A stretch of DNA of 64,000 nucleotides, from contig JBBPYC010000048.1 of NCBI GenBank assembly GCA_038200275.1, forward strand, positions 1 through 64,000, written 5' to 3'. Origin of the DNA: JBBPYC01 sp038200275. GTDB lineage: Bacteria; Pseudomonadota; Gammaproteobacteria; Burkholderiales; Burkholderiaceae_C. Position numbers and translations under genes: made by a program. Within the stretch, counting starts at the first letter, position 1. Each line of letters begins with the position of its first letter. Below are positions 42,379 through 51,907 of the stretch, piece after piece. The notes under the pieces are model-generated. The model worked only from the letters and a program-made list of their open reading frames with translations, was not told the DNA's origin and searched no databases.

Positions 42379-44033
42379 GGGCTTCGCGGCGCGGCATTGT
42401 CGAACGCCTTCAAGCGCCCAGCCATCAGCTCGGTTGGCGAAGCGCCCTGCTGCTCGTTGTCGGATGTGTCTTCGCCTGTCTCGTCCGTCGCATCACGCCG
42501 CATCGCATCTGCCATGCTGCGTGTTGGTTGAATGCCCAATGTCTTGAGCATTTCCGCCTGCCGGATCACATTGCCGCGCCCTCGGCTCAGTTTGTCGAAC
42601 GCGTGGTTCCAGGCGTCTTGCGCAGTCGTCAGATTGCGCCCGACCTTCTCCAGATCGACGACGAAGCCGGCGAGTTTGTCATAGAGTTCCGCGCCTCTTT
42701 TGGCAATTTCCTGGGCGTTGCGACTTTGCTGCTCCTGACGCCAAAGGTGCGCGACCGTTCGGACCACGAACAGCAGCGTCGACGGGCTCACCAACAACAC
42801 GTTCTTGTCCCATGCCTCCATGAAGAGCCGGTCGTCGGCCTGCACCGCGACGATGAACGCGGGCTCGATCGGCACGAACAACAGCACGAAATCGAGCGAC
42901 TGCATACCGTACAGCAACTGATAATTGCGCACCGACAGCCCAGCCACGTGCTTCTTCAAGCTGTCCAGATGGCGCCTTTGCGCTGCCGCACGAAGCGTGT
43001 CGTCTTCGGCACTGAACATCTCCTCGTAGGCCAGTAACGACACCTTCGCGTCGATCACAAGCCGTCGACCTTGCGGCAGGTGCAACACCACATCCGGCTG
43101 CGCCTTGCTGCCGTCTTCTCGCAGATGACTCGGCTGCACTTGGTACTCATGACCAGCCCGCAGACCCGATGCCTCAAGCACGCGCTCAAGAATCAGTTCA
43201 CCCCAGTTGCCTTGCGACTTGTTCGAACCGCGTAGCGCATCGGTCAAGTTCTTTGCGTCATCACTCAATGTGCGGTTCAACTGCATCAGGTGTTGTACCT
43301 GACCGGCCAATGCGCTGCGTTCCTTGCCTTCGGTGTCGTACAGCTGCTCGACCTTGCCCTGAAATTCGTTCAATCGAGTCCTGAGCGGCGAAAGCAGCCG
43401 GTCGAGTCCCACTTGGTTTTGCTCAGCGAATCGCTGACTCTTTTCTTCCAGAATTTCGTTGGCGAGCGTTTTGAACTGGTTGGACAACGCTTCTTTGGCA
43501 TCCGCCAACAAGGCGAGCTTGTCCCGCGCGGCGTCGCGCTCAGCCGCGAGCCGCGCTTTCATGTCAACGCATTCGGCAGCCAGCTGCGCCACGTCTGCAC
43601 GCGCAGCGGTCAACTGTTCATTCAACGTCGGGACCAGCGCCGCTCGCTCGCCAAGCTGCGCGCGTTCGTTGCTGACCGCGTCGAACTCGCCTCGCCAGTG
43701 CTCCAGTTGCTCACGGGTATGGTGCAGCGCGTCGGATGCATCGGCCAGCTCGAGATCAGTGGCGCGCAAGCGCTCGCGCAGGGTAGCGAGTTCCACATCG
43801 GCCTTTGCGCGCACTTGGGCAACGGCCTGCGCCACTTCGCCGGCCGCGTCGCGTCGATAGGCAGCGTCCGCTGCTGCGCGTGCGGCAACCGCTTCGACCC
43901 GCGCGGTGCGGCGTGCCAGCACCCACCCTGCCAGCGACGCACAAGCCAACGTGAGCAGTACGGTACCGATGAGCAGCAACAGCCAGGCGTTCGATGAGGG
44001 TTGCTCGATTGCTGCGTTCATGGCGTTGAACAA
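42375..44033 (-). CDS. rmuC: DNA recombination protein RmuC
   Basis: A 552-residue protein with an N-terminal transmembrane anchor (WLLLLIGTVLLTLACASLAGWVL, residues about 17-39), a long coiled coil (40-240) and the RmuC nuclease-like domain (about 260-500) with NWGELILERVLEASGL, KAQPDVVLHLPQGRRLVIDAKVSL and PIEPAFIVAVQAD. RmuC limits inversion between short repeats in E. coli and is predicted to be a PD-(D/E)xK-type nuclease. It stands alone, convergent with the LOG gene. Confidence 0.94.
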   Translation of the reverse strand: MFNAMNAAIEQPSSNAWLLLLIGTVLLTLACASLAGWVLARRTARVEAVAARAAADAAYRRDAAGEVAQAVAQVRAKADVELATLRERLRATDLELADASDALHHTREQLEHWRGEFDAVSNERAQLGERAALVPTLNEQLTAARADVAQLAAECVDMKARLAAERDAARDKLALLADAKEALSNQFKTLANEILEEKSQRFAEQNQVGLDRLLSPLRTRLNEFQGKVEQLYDTEGKERSALAGQVQHLMQLNRTLSDDAKNLTDALRGSNKSQGNWGELILERVLEASGLRAGHEYQVQPSHLREDGSKAQPDVVLHLPQGRRLVIDAKVSLLAYEEMFSAEDDTLRAAAQRRHLDSLKKHVAGLSVRNYQLLYGMQSLDFVLLFVPIEPAFIVAVQADDRLFMEAWDKNVLLVSPSTLLFVVRTVAHLWRQEQQSRNAQEIAKRGAELYDKLAGFVVDLEKVGRNLTTAQDAWNHAFDKLSRGRGNVIRQAEMLKTLGIQPTRSMADAMRRDATDETGEDTSDNEQQGASPTELMAGRLKAFDNAAPRSP

Positions 44034-44085
44034 TATGCTCGCTCCCGCATGCGGTCTGCGGAGAAACTGCTCGGCAGGTAACGGT

Positions 44086-45090
44086 TCAGGCCGATCGACG
44101 CAATGCGCCTTGTTTGAGCGCTTCGGGATTCAAGGGCGTGCGTGCGTTGCCTTGCGTGAGATAGCCGATCAAATTGTCGGCGGCCAGGTTCGCCATCGCG
44201 AGACGGGTCGGCAAGGTCGCGCTGGCAATGTGCGGCGTCAGTACAACATTCGGCACATCGAGCAATGCGGGGTGCACCGTCGGCTCTCCCTCAAACACGT
44301 CAAGGCCTGCTGCGGCAATGCGCCGGTCGCGCAATGCCACCGCCAACGCATGGTCGTCCACGATGCCGCCCCGCGCGATGTTGATCAAACAGGCAGTCGG
44401 CTTCATCTGAGCGAGCTCGGCTGCGCCGATCGCATGATGGTTCTGCGGCGTGTACGGCAGCACCAGCACCAGATGGTCGGCGGTGCGCAGCAATTCGGAC
44501 TTGTCGACATAGCGCGCGCTGCAATCGGCCTCAAGCTCCGGCGCCAGCCGGGAACGGTTGTGATAGACCACTTGCATGCCGAAGCCGCGGTTGCCACGCC
44601 GTGCAATGCCCTGCCCGATCCGTCCCATGCCGAGGATCCCGAGCGTGCTGCCATGGACTTCAGCACCTGCAAACATGTCGTAGGACCAACGGTCCCAGCG
44701 GCCCGCGCGCAGGAAGTGCTCGGACTCCGCAATGCGCCGGGCCGTGGCCATCAGCAGCGCAAAGCCGAAGTCGGCGGTGGTCTCGGTCAGCACATCGGGC
44801 GCGTTGGTGCCGAGCACACCGTGCGCGGTCATTGCGGCCAGGTCGAAGTTGTTATGACCAACCGACATGTTTGCGCAGACGCGCAGCGCTGGGCACGCGG
44901 CAAGCAGCGGCTCGTCAATGCGTTCCGTGCCCGTCGCAAACAAGCCGACCTTGTCGGCAAGTCGCTCACGCAGTTCGGCCGGTTGCCACATGGCATCGTC
45001 CGCATTCGTCTGCACGTCGAAATGGGCGGCCAACCGTGCGACAACGTCTGGAAACACTGCGCGCGCGATCAGGATTTTGGGTTTGCTCAT
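44086..45090 (-). CDS. D-2-hydroxyacid dehydrogenase (GhrB-like)
   Basis: A 334-residue NAD(P)-dependent 2-hydroxyacid dehydrogenase. The Rossmann motif GSTLGILGMGRIGQGIARRG, the catalytic Arg in LINIARGGIVDD, Glu in GLDVFEGEP and His in LTPHIASATLPTR are all present. The closest known relatives by eye are glyoxylate/hydroxypyruvate and 2-ketogluconate reductases (GhrB). The start at 45090 (MSKPKILIARAVF) is preferred. It lies 22 bases behind the antiporter gene on the same strand and is likely co-transcribed. Confidence 0.88.
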   Translation of the reverse strand: MSKPKILIARAVFPDVVARLAAHFDVQTNADDAMWQPAELRERLADKVGLFATGTERIDEPLLAACPALRVCANMSVGHNNFDLAAMTAHGVLGTNAPDVLTETTADFGFALLMATARRIAESEHFLRAGRWDRWSYDMFAGAEVHGSTLGILGMGRIGQGIARRGNRGFGMQVVYHNRSRLAPELEADCSARYVDKSELLRTADHLVLVLPYTPQNHHAIGAAELAQMKPTACLINIARGGIVDDHALAVALRDRRIAAAGLDVFEGEPTVHPALLDVPNVVLTPHIASATLPTRLAMANLAADNLIGYLTQGNARTPLNPEALKQGALRRSA

Positions 45091-45112
45091 GAAGCTATGG
45101 CTCAGCAAGACG

Positions 45113-46522
45113 TCAGAAAAACATGAATGTGACTGCCACGAACAGCGGCACCAGAATCACGATCGACCAGCCCATGTAGCCAAAGAAGCTCGGCATTGTG
45201 ATACCGCGGTCTTCGGCGATCGCTTTGACCATCAGGTTAGGCGCGTTGCCGATGTAGCTGTTCGCACCCATGAACACAGCGCCGGCTGAGATCGCCGCGA
45301 GCGTATTTGCGTAAGTCGTCATGAGCGCCGCTGGGTCACCGCCTGCGGTGTTGAAGAAAACCAGATAGGTCGGCGCGTTGTCGAGAAACGAGCTGAGCAG
45401 GCCCGTGGCCCAGAAATACATCGCCGGCAGGGGCTCCCCCGCCGGCCCGGTCACCGCAGAGACGACAGCACCGAACGGCCCGTCGGTGCCGGCGCGCAGC
45501 ATTGCAATCACCGGCACGATGGTCAGAAAGATGGCTGCGAACAGCTTGGCAACCTCAGCCATCGGTGCCCAAGAGAACTGGTTCGCCGCATGGACGCGGT
45601 CTGGCGTGACGGCCAGCGAAACAAATACGATCACGATCAGCCCGATGTCCCGCAGCAACCCCGGCAAGCCGACCAGCGTACCGAACACGTCAAAGGCAAC
45701 GTCGGTCTTCCAGAACCCGCTCATCAACACCAACCCGACCACGCAGCCGAGCAGCAGGAAATTGACGGCGCCGTCAAAGCCGAAGCGGTCGTCATCGGGT
45801 GTCGGGTCGGGTCGCACCACCCCTTCCCTGCGATAAAACCAACTGTCGAGCACGAAAAAGACTGCAAGCAGGCAAACAACCAGAGACAGCGTCTCTGGCA
45901 GGATGTGGCCAACCGTCCAGAAAAACGACACGCCCTTCAAAAAGCCGAGAAACAGTGGCGGGTCTCCCAGCGGCGTCAGCGAGCCCCCGATGTTGGAGAC
46001 GATGAAGATGAAGAACACGATCACGTGCGCCTTGGCACGCCGGTTATCGTTGGCGCGGATCAACGGTCGGATCATCAGCATCGAGGCGCCGGTGGTGCCC
46101 ATGAAGCTTGCCAGCACCGCACCAATCGCAAGAATCGCGCAGTTGAGCGCCGGGCTGCCGTGCAGATTGCCGCGGATGAAGACCCCGCCGGCAACCGTGA
46201 ACAGCGCGGTCAACAGCAAGATGAACGGAATGTACTCAGCCAGCGCCGCATGCACGAAGCTGACGCCCGCGGTTGGTACCCCGAACACCACGGCAAACGG
46301 GATCAGGAAGGCGAGCGCCCAAGCGGCTGAAATCTTTCCGAAATGATGGTGCCAGAAGCGCGGCGCCAACAGCGGCAGCACCGCAATCGACAGCAGGATG
46401 CCAGCGAACGGGATGCCCCAGGCGACCGACAACGTGCTGCCGTCAAGTTCGGCCGCTTGGCTGGCCAGCGGAGCCCCCGCCGCGATTCCGACGGCCGCGG
46501 CGCGTGCCAAGTAGTTGCTCAT
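45113..46522 (-). CDS. Na+/H+ antiporter-like membrane protein (citrate-transporter fold)
   Basis: A 469-residue membrane protein with 11-13 hydrophobic segments. It belongs to the ion-transporter superfamily containing NhaD, ArsB and citrate transporters: TGASMLMIRPLIRAN and GGSLTPLGDPPLFLGFL are typical hairpin sequences, and NAPTYLVFFNTAGGDP and GANSYIGNAPNLMVKAIAED form the second repeat. Ion and substrate cannot be told from sequence alone. ATG at 46522 is preferred over 46537. It is upstream of the hydroxyacid dehydrogenase gene. Confidence 0.82.
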   Translation of the reverse strand: MSNYLARAAAVGIAAGAPLASQAAELDGSTLSVAWGIPFAGILLSIAVLPLLAPRFWHHHFGKISAAWALAFLIPFAVVFGVPTAGVSFVHAALAEYIPFILLLTALFTVAGGVFIRGNLHGSPALNCAILAIGAVLASFMGTTGASMLMIRPLIRANDNRRAKAHVIVFFIFIVSNIGGSLTPLGDPPLFLGFLKGVSFFWTVGHILPETLSLVVCLLAVFFVLDSWFYRREGVVRPDPTPDDDRFGFDGAVNFLLLGCVVGLVLMSGFWKTDVAFDVFGTLVGLPGLLRDIGLIVIVFVSLAVTPDRVHAANQFSWAPMAEVAKLFAAIFLTIVPVIAMLRAGTDGPFGAVVSAVTGPAGEPLPAMYFWATGLLSSFLDNAPTYLVFFNTAGGDPAALMTTYANTLAAISAGAVFMGANSYIGNAPNLMVKAIAEDRGITMPSFFGYMGWSIVILVPLFVAVTFMFF

Positions 46523-46628
46523 CGACTTCGTCCCCATCTTGTTATATTTGCCGGCTAGGCCTTGGAAGGCACTATCGGCCAACTGTAACGTGCGCCGCAC
46601 AGCCGCTCTGGCGTCCGATGCTGCTCAG

Positions 46629-47837
46629 TCAGACCGGTGGCGCGATGTCAAACACTTGGCGCAGGTAAGCCAGGTACATCTCGTCGTCGCACATGTTCTT
46701 CGACGGCGTGTCGGACAGTTTGGCGACTGGCTGGCCGTTGCAGCGCGTCATCTTCAGCACGATCTGCAGGGGCTCGTAACCGAGGTCGTTGGTCAAATTG
46801 GTGCCGATGCCGAACGCGAGCAGGCAGCGGCCGCTGAATTGCCGGTACAGCTCCACAATGCGCGGCACGGTCAGGCCGTCGCTGAAGATCAGTGTCTTGG
46901 TGCGCGGATCGACACGGTTGCGCAGGTAGTGCGCGATCATGCGCTCCCCCCACTGAAACGGGTCGCCGCTGTCGTGGCGGGCACCGTCGAACAGCTTGCA
47001 GAAGTACAGATCGTAGTCCCGCAGAAACGCATCCATGCCGTAGACATCCGACAGCGTGATGCCGAGGTCGCCGCGGTACTCCTTGGCCCAGGTCTCAAAG
47101 CCGAACACCTGGCTGTCGCGCAACCGTGGGCCGAGCGCCTGGCAGGCTTGCAAATACTCATGTGCCATCGTGCCCAGCGGCGTCAACCCGAGCTGCAGCG
47201 CATACATCACATTGCTGGTGCCAGCGAGTTGACCGGGCAGGTCCGGGTATCCGGGACTTTGCGTCGTGCCGAGTTGCCTGATCAAGACGCTCAACACGTC
47301 CTGCTGCCACGCGCCTGAGAAGCGCCGGCGCGTGCCGTAATCGGCGATCTTCAACTGCTCAAGGCCTGGGCCGCGCAACTGGTCGATCTTGGCTTCGAGC
47401 CGACGCTTGCCTTCACCGATGTCAGGCACAACCTGCGTCGCGCGAAAGTACACCTCGTTGACGATCGCGAGCACCGGAATCTCGAACATGATCGTATGCA
47501 ACCATGGCCCGCGGATCGTGATATCGAGCTCGCCAGCAGCGGTCGGCTGTACCTCGATGTATTTTTCGTTGAGCCGGAACAAGCCAAGAAAATCGACAAA
47601 GTCGCTCTTGATGAAACGCATCGAGCGCAGGTATTCGAGTTCGTGTTCCTCGAACCGCAATGTGCACAGCGCTGCAATCTCGCGCCGCACTTCATCTGCA
47701 TAGGGCGCCAGCTTGATGCCCGGATTGCGGCATTTGAAGCGGTACTCGACCTGCGCTCCGGGGAACTGGTGCAGCACGGCCTGCATCATGGTGAACTTGT
47801 AGAGATCGGTGTCGAGCAGGCTGTCGATGATCGTCAT
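46629..47837 (-). CDS. pncB: Nicotinate phosphoribosyltransferase
   Basis: A 402-residue PncB that makes nicotinate mononucleotide in NAD salvage. Motifs: LLDTDLYKFTMMQAVLHQFP at the N-terminus, YGTRRRFSGAWQ, the catalytic region HDSGDPFQWGERMIAHY, IFSDGLTVPR and GIGTNLTND for the phosphate of PRPP. The length equals that of E. coli PncB (400). The gene lies 106 bases from both neighbours and has no other NAD genes around it. Confidence 0.96.
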   Translation of the reverse strand: MTIIDSLLDTDLYKFTMMQAVLHQFPGAQVEYRFKCRNPGIKLAPYADEVRREIAALCTLRFEEHELEYLRSMRFIKSDFVDFLGLFRLNEKYIEVQPTAAGELDITIRGPWLHTIMFEIPVLAIVNEVYFRATQVVPDIGEGKRRLEAKIDQLRGPGLEQLKIADYGTRRRFSGAWQQDVLSVLIRQLGTTQSPGYPDLPGQLAGTSNVMYALQLGLTPLGTMAHEYLQACQALGPRLRDSQVFGFETWAKEYRGDLGITLSDVYGMDAFLRDYDLYFCKLFDGARHDSGDPFQWGERMIAHYLRNRVDPRTKTLIFSDGLTVPRIVELYRQFSGRCLLAFGIGTNLTNDLGYEPLQIVLKMTRCNGQPVAKLSDTPSKNMCDDEMYLAYLRQVFDIAPPV

Positions 47838-47943
47838 GATGCAACTTTCACGTGTCGGTTTGATCGGGAGAGTGGCGGCCAGCGCGTTTGCGTATCAGCA
47901 CAGCTTTCCCATTGCGTCGGGCCAAGCGCTGCCGAAGGCCCGG

Positions 47944-48684
47944 TCATGCGCAACCCAGCCGGCTCGCGAGCGCGTCGATGTCCGTCGCGTGCAAGGTATT
48001 GCGGGAATCCGGTGCGACTGCTTTCAGATGCGTGCGCCCGAACTCGAACGGGCGTTCGATGTAGGCTGTGGCCAGGCCACAGCCGCGCGCTGCGTCGAGA
48101 TCGTCCTGATGGGCAGCGGCCAGCATCAGCTGCGCGGGTGCCACGTCGAATACATCGGCCACGCCGAGGTAAGTGCGCGGGTCCGGCTTGTACGCCGAAA
48201 AAGTTTCTGCCGACAGGATCAAGTCCCACGGCAGCCCGGCGTGCTTTGCCATGTCGGCAAGCAAGCCCAGATTACCGTTCGACAGCGTACAGATGCGGTA
48301 GCGCGACTTGAGCCGTGTGAGTCCACGCACGCTATCGGACCAAGCCGGCAGCCGGTGCCATGCCAAGTTCAGCTGCTGTCGTTCGACCTCGGTCAGCGTC
48401 GACAGCCCAAAGCGCGGCAGCACGGTGTCCAAGATTGTGCGGTGCAGTCGGTCGATTTTCACGAAACCGCCGTGGCCCGCGGCAAGCGCTCCCATGACCT
48501 TTTGCATCGCCGGCTTGTAGCCCTCGCGCCAGGCCCGCGCGAACGCATCGCCGTCCGTACCAGGCGCGATTCGCTCGACTTCCGCAGCGATGCCGCCGTG
48601 CCAGTCAACCACCGTGCCGAACACGTCGAACGCAATGACCGCGATCTGGTCGGCGATGTCGCGGTCCGCCTCTGCCTCCCTCAT
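47944..48684 (-). CDS. HAD hydrolase, haloacid dehalogenase type II family
   Basis: A 246-residue HAD-superfamily protein. Motif I is AFDVFGTVVDWHGG with the nucleophilic first Asp, motif II CTLSNGN and motif III KPDPRTYLG. The pattern is that of L-2-haloacid dehalogenases. It follows eda by nine bases in the edd-eda operon, so a housekeeping substrate such as a phosphorylated or otherwise damaged sugar acid may be more likely than haloacids; this is an inference. Confidence 0.85.
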   Translation of the reverse strand: MREAEADRDIADQIAVIAFDVFGTVVDWHGGIAAEVERIAPGTDGDAFARAWREGYKPAMQKVMGALAAGHGGFVKIDRLHRTILDTVLPRFGLSTLTEVERQQLNLAWHRLPAWSDSVRGLTRLKSRYRICTLSNGNLGLLADMAKHAGLPWDLILSAETFSAYKPDPRTYLGVADVFDVAPAQLMLAAAHQDDLDAARGCGLATAYIERPFEFGRTHLKAVAPDSRNTLHATDIDALASRLGCA

Positions 48685-48693
48685 GTCACCGCT

Positions 48694-49341
48694 TCAGCGC
48701 GCACGCAGTGCAACCGCTGCGCGGGCCAATGCTTCGACGCTGTCCCAGTCGCCTTGTTGTAACTGCGGTTGGGATGCGAGCCAGGAGCCGCCTACGCAAG
48801 CCACGTTGTCCAGTGCGAGAAACTGAAGCGCGTTGTCAGCTGAAATGCCGCCGGTCGGACAGAACCGCACATCAGTGAACGGCCCGCCAAACGCTTTCAG
48901 CATTGCAATGCCACCGGCCTGCATGGCCGGAAAAAACTTGAGTTCGGTGTAGCCGTCTTCCTGCGCCTGCATCACCTCACTGCCGGTCGCCACGCCCGGC
49001 AGCAGCGGCAACCCGAGGTCACGGCAGGCTTGGCCTACCGCGTGGGTGTAGCCGGGGCTCACCGCAAACCGCGCGCCGGCAGCTTGCGCATCGGCTGCGT
49101 CCTGCGCACTGCGCACCGTACCGGCGCCGACCACCGCACCTTCCACTTCTGCAGCGATGGCGCGCATGCATTCGAGCGCAACCGGCGTGCGCAATGTAAT
49201 CTCAAGCATCGTGATTCCACCGGCGACCAATGCGCGTGCAAGCGGCACCGCCTGCGCCACCTCTTCGAGCACGATCACCGGAATCACCGGTGCCGCGCGC
49301 ATCACATCAAGCGCGGTCAAGCGTCGGTTTGTTGCAACCAT
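48694..49341 (-). CDS. eda: KDPG aldolase (2-dehydro-3-deoxyphosphogluconate aldolase)
   Basis: A 215-residue class I aldolase splitting KDPG to pyruvate and glyceraldehyde-3-phosphate. Seen: APVIPVIVLEE, the GITMLEITLRTPVAL block with catalytic Glu, GAGTVRSAQDA, FAVSPGYTH, and the Schiff-base Lys in ELKFFPAMQAGG, followed by RFCPTGGI. Its first 25 bases overlap the end of edd, giving a tight Entner-Doudoroff operon. Confidence 0.96.
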   Translation of the reverse strand: MVATNRRLTALDVMRAAPVIPVIVLEEVAQAVPLARALVAGGITMLEITLRTPVALECMRAIAAEVEGAVVGAGTVRSAQDAADAQAAGARFAVSPGYTHAVGQACRDLGLPLLPGVATGSEVMQAQEDGYTELKFFPAMQAGGIAMLKAFGGPFTDVRFCPTGGISADNALQFLALDNVACVGGSWLASQPQLQQGDWDSVEALARAAVALRAR

Positions 49342-51161
49342 GTGCCTGCTCCTCCTCCAGCCGAGAGCGCCTGCGTGCGCATCGCGCCAAACAGTTCACG
49401 GCCCATGCCGAACATATTGGCTTGAATTCGTTCTGGCGTCATCACCGCGATATCACGCGCCTGCCATTCGCCTTCCGGCACGAGCGCATCGAGCGTGCCA
49501 GCTTCCGCATCGAGCCGAATCGTGTCGCCGTCACGAACGCGGGTCAGTGCACCGCCTGCATGTGCCTCCGGGCTGAGATGAATGGCAGCCGGCACCTGGC
49601 CGGATGCTTCGCTCATTCGGCCGTCTGTCAACAGTGCCACCTTGCGACCCTTTTCTTGCAGGATGCCGAGCACGGGCGTGAGCTTGTGCAGTTCCGGCAT
49701 GCCGTTTGCGCACGGACCCTGCCAACGCACCACCACCACATCGTGATCAAGCGTGCTGTCTTTGAACGTTTGCTGCACTGCTTCCTGCGATTCGAACACA
49801 CGGGCGGGTGCCTCGACCACGCGATGCTCCGACGCCACGGCCGAAATCTTGATCACGCTGCGACCCAGATTGCCACGCAGCAATTTGAGGCCGCCCATGG
49901 CAGAAGACGGTGCGTCGGCCGGTCGCACGATCGACCCGTCCCTGGAGGCGCAGATGTCACGCCAGCGCCAGCGCAAGCTAGCGCCGTCGTCAGCACCTTC
50001 GGCAATGGCGGTGTATTCGCGCAATCCGCCTTCACATACCATCAGCGTATCCGGATGCATCAGGTCGCCATCGAGGAGTTCGCGAATCACATAGTCGGGC
50101 CCGCCGGCCGCCTGGAACTGGTTCACATCCGCGCTGCCGTTTGGATAAACGCGCGACAGCAACGGCGTCACGTCGGACAGCGCAGCAAAATCGTCCCAGT
50201 CGATCACCAGCCCAGCTGCACGAGCGATCGCGACCCAGTGGATCAGGTGGTTGGTCGAGCCACCGGTTGCCAACAACGTAACCATCGCATCCACGATGCT
50301 GCGTTCGTCGACCAGCCGGCCAATCGGCGTAAAGCGATGCCGGGCGGCAATGCCGCGCACGATACGCGCCGCATCGCGTGTGAGTTCGTCGCGCAGTTCG
50401 ATGCCCGGATCCACAAACGCGGTGCCCGGTACGTGCAGACCCATCGCTTCCATCAGCATCTGGTTGCTGCTGGAAGTGCCGTGAAACGTGGAGGTGCCCG
50501 GTCCGTGATAGGCGACCGATTCGGCGGCCATCAGCTCTTCGCGGCCCGCAAGGCCTTGCGCTGCCAGCCCGCGCACTTTCGTCTTCTCGGTGTTCGACAG
50601 GCCGCTCGTCATTGGCCCGGCCGGCACCAGCACCAGACGAAGATGGCCGAACTGCAATGCGCCGATCAGCAGGCCCGGCACGATCTTGTCGCACACACCG
50701 AGCAGCTGCGCCGCATCGAACATGTCGTGCGACAGTGCGATCGCGGCAGCCATCGCGATCACATCGCGGCTGAACAGCGATGACTCCATGCCGGGCATGC
50801 CCTCCCTGACGCCGTCGCACATCGCAGGGACACCGCCAGCAACCTGACCGGTTGCACCGTGGCGCCGCAGCTCCTTCTTGATCAGACCGGGAAAGCGCGC
50901 GAACGATGCGTGCGCCGACAGCATGTCGTTGTAGGCGGTGACCAAGCCGACGTTGGGTGCACGCTCGGCAATCCCCTTGAAGCGGTCGTCCGCCGGGATG
51001 CCGGCAAACGCATGCGCGACGTTCGCACAGCCCATCCGGTCCGGACCCCGAGGTTGCGCCAACGTTCGCTCGATCCGCCCTAGGTAGGCGCTGCGCGATG
51101 CAGCACTATGTTGCCGAATGCGTCCGGTAACGGCGCCGACCGTGGCATTGAGCTGTTTCAT
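49317..51161 (-). CDS. edd: 6-phosphogluconate dehydratase
   Basis: A 614-residue IlvD/Edd-family [4Fe-4S] dehydratase converting 6-phosphogluconate to KDPG. Cysteines that can bind the cluster are found in VPAMCDGVREGMPGMESSLFS and LLGVCDKIVPGLL; VTLLATGGSTNHLIHWVAIA and LTDGRMSEASGQVPAAIHLSPEA are the substrate-binding blocks. Length and the MGCANVAHAFAGIPADDRF opening indicate Edd, not IlvD. First gene of edd-eda-HAD. No glucose-6-phosphate dehydrogenase gene is next to it. Confidence 0.96.
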   Translation of the reverse strand: MKQLNATVGAVTGRIRQHSAASRSAYLGRIERTLAQPRGPDRMGCANVAHAFAGIPADDRFKGIAERAPNVGLVTAYNDMLSAHASFARFPGLIKKELRRHGATGQVAGGVPAMCDGVREGMPGMESSLFSRDVIAMAAAIALSHDMFDAAQLLGVCDKIVPGLLIGALQFGHLRLVLVPAGPMTSGLSNTEKTKVRGLAAQGLAGREELMAAESVAYHGPGTSTFHGTSSSNQMLMEAMGLHVPGTAFVDPGIELRDELTRDAARIVRGIAARHRFTPIGRLVDERSIVDAMVTLLATGGSTNHLIHWVAIARAAGLVIDWDDFAALSDVTPLLSRVYPNGSADVNQFQAAGGPDYVIRELLDGDLMHPDTLMVCEGGLREYTAIAEGADDGASLRWRWRDICASRDGSIVRPADAPSSAMGGLKLLRGNLGRSVIKISAVASEHRVVEAPARVFESQEAVQQTFKDSTLDHDVVVVRWQGPCANGMPELHKLTPVLGILQEKGRKVALLTDGRMSEASGQVPAAIHLSPEAHAGGALTRVRDGDTIRLDAEAGTLDALVPEGEWQARDIAVMTPERIQANMFGMGRELFGAMRTQALSAGGGAGTWLQQTDA

Positions 51162-51303
51162 GATCGATGAAGGGAGACACCACTAGTACGCTGCCCTCCC
51201 GAATGGCCGGACACAGTTGCCATCGTACTCTGCCCTTTGCGCCGACCTGAACAGCGGCAACCGTTGGGTCGAGTACTACGAAGCGGCGTGCTGCCGCGCT
51301 CGC

Positions 51304-51840
51304 TTACTGGACGCGAACATCAACGCGACGCGAATCTGCTTCCGTGCCCGCAACGCCGAGTGCAGACGGCATGGCGAGCAGGATTTTTTGCGGCGGCACG
51401 CCCAGGGCGGTCAGCGCATTGCGCACGGTCAGCACGCGTTCGCGGGCGAGCACTTCGTTGCGCGCCAGATCACCGTCCGCTTCAACGAAACCACTGACAA
51501 CCAGCGTGCGTCCGGCGGCTGCCTGCGCTGCAATCCCAGGCAAGGCCTGGGCTGCGCCAGGTGGCAGCGTGACTTGCCGGGGCTCAAACAAAATCTTGAT
51601 CGCACTGACCTCAATGGCCACGCCCGCCACCGGCACCGGCTGCATGCGCAGTGCGGGTGGCACCGCGGACACGCCCGAACCCATTGCAGGCGCGAGCACG
51701 ACGGTGCCGACCGGCGCGGCCAGCCGGGGCATCCGGGTTTTGTATATGCCCAGCCCGATCACGAGCCCGATGACGAGTGCGATCAAGCCGAACAGCACCC
51801 CCAGCACGATGCCTTGGTTGTCGTCGCCATCAGAAAACAT
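51304..51840 (-). CDS. Membrane-anchored OmpA-like protein
   Basis: A 178-residue protein with one N-terminal transmembrane helix (VLGVLFGLIALVIGLVIGLGIY, residues about 11-32) and a C-terminal OmpA/MotB-like half (about 85-178) containing IKILFEPRQVTLPPGAAQAL, LVVSGFVEADGD and NEVLARERVLTVRNALTALG. The peptidoglycan-binding D and R positions look replaced in part, so binding is not assured. It stands alone between edd and chaC and is divergent from chaC. No named family is assigned. Confidence 0.7.
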   Translation of the reverse strand: MFSDGDDNQGIVLGVLFGLIALVIGLVIGLGIYKTRMPRLAAPVGTVVLAPAMGSGVSAVPPALRMQPVPVAGVAIEVSAIKILFEPRQVTLPPGAAQALPGIAAQAAAGRTLVVSGFVEADGDLARNEVLARERVLTVRNALTALGVPPQKILLAMPSALGVAGTEADSRRVDVRVQ

Positions 51841-51907
51841 GAGTCGCGTCCTTCAGAAGTGGTTGCGTTGGAGGGAAAAAACGCTGCGTGAATTGTAAAG
51901 TGCGCCC

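Noticed and set aside
51159..51303. Possible small gene between edd and the OmpA-like gene
   Set aside because: No frame with a start and ribosome-binding site; just a 140-base spacer.
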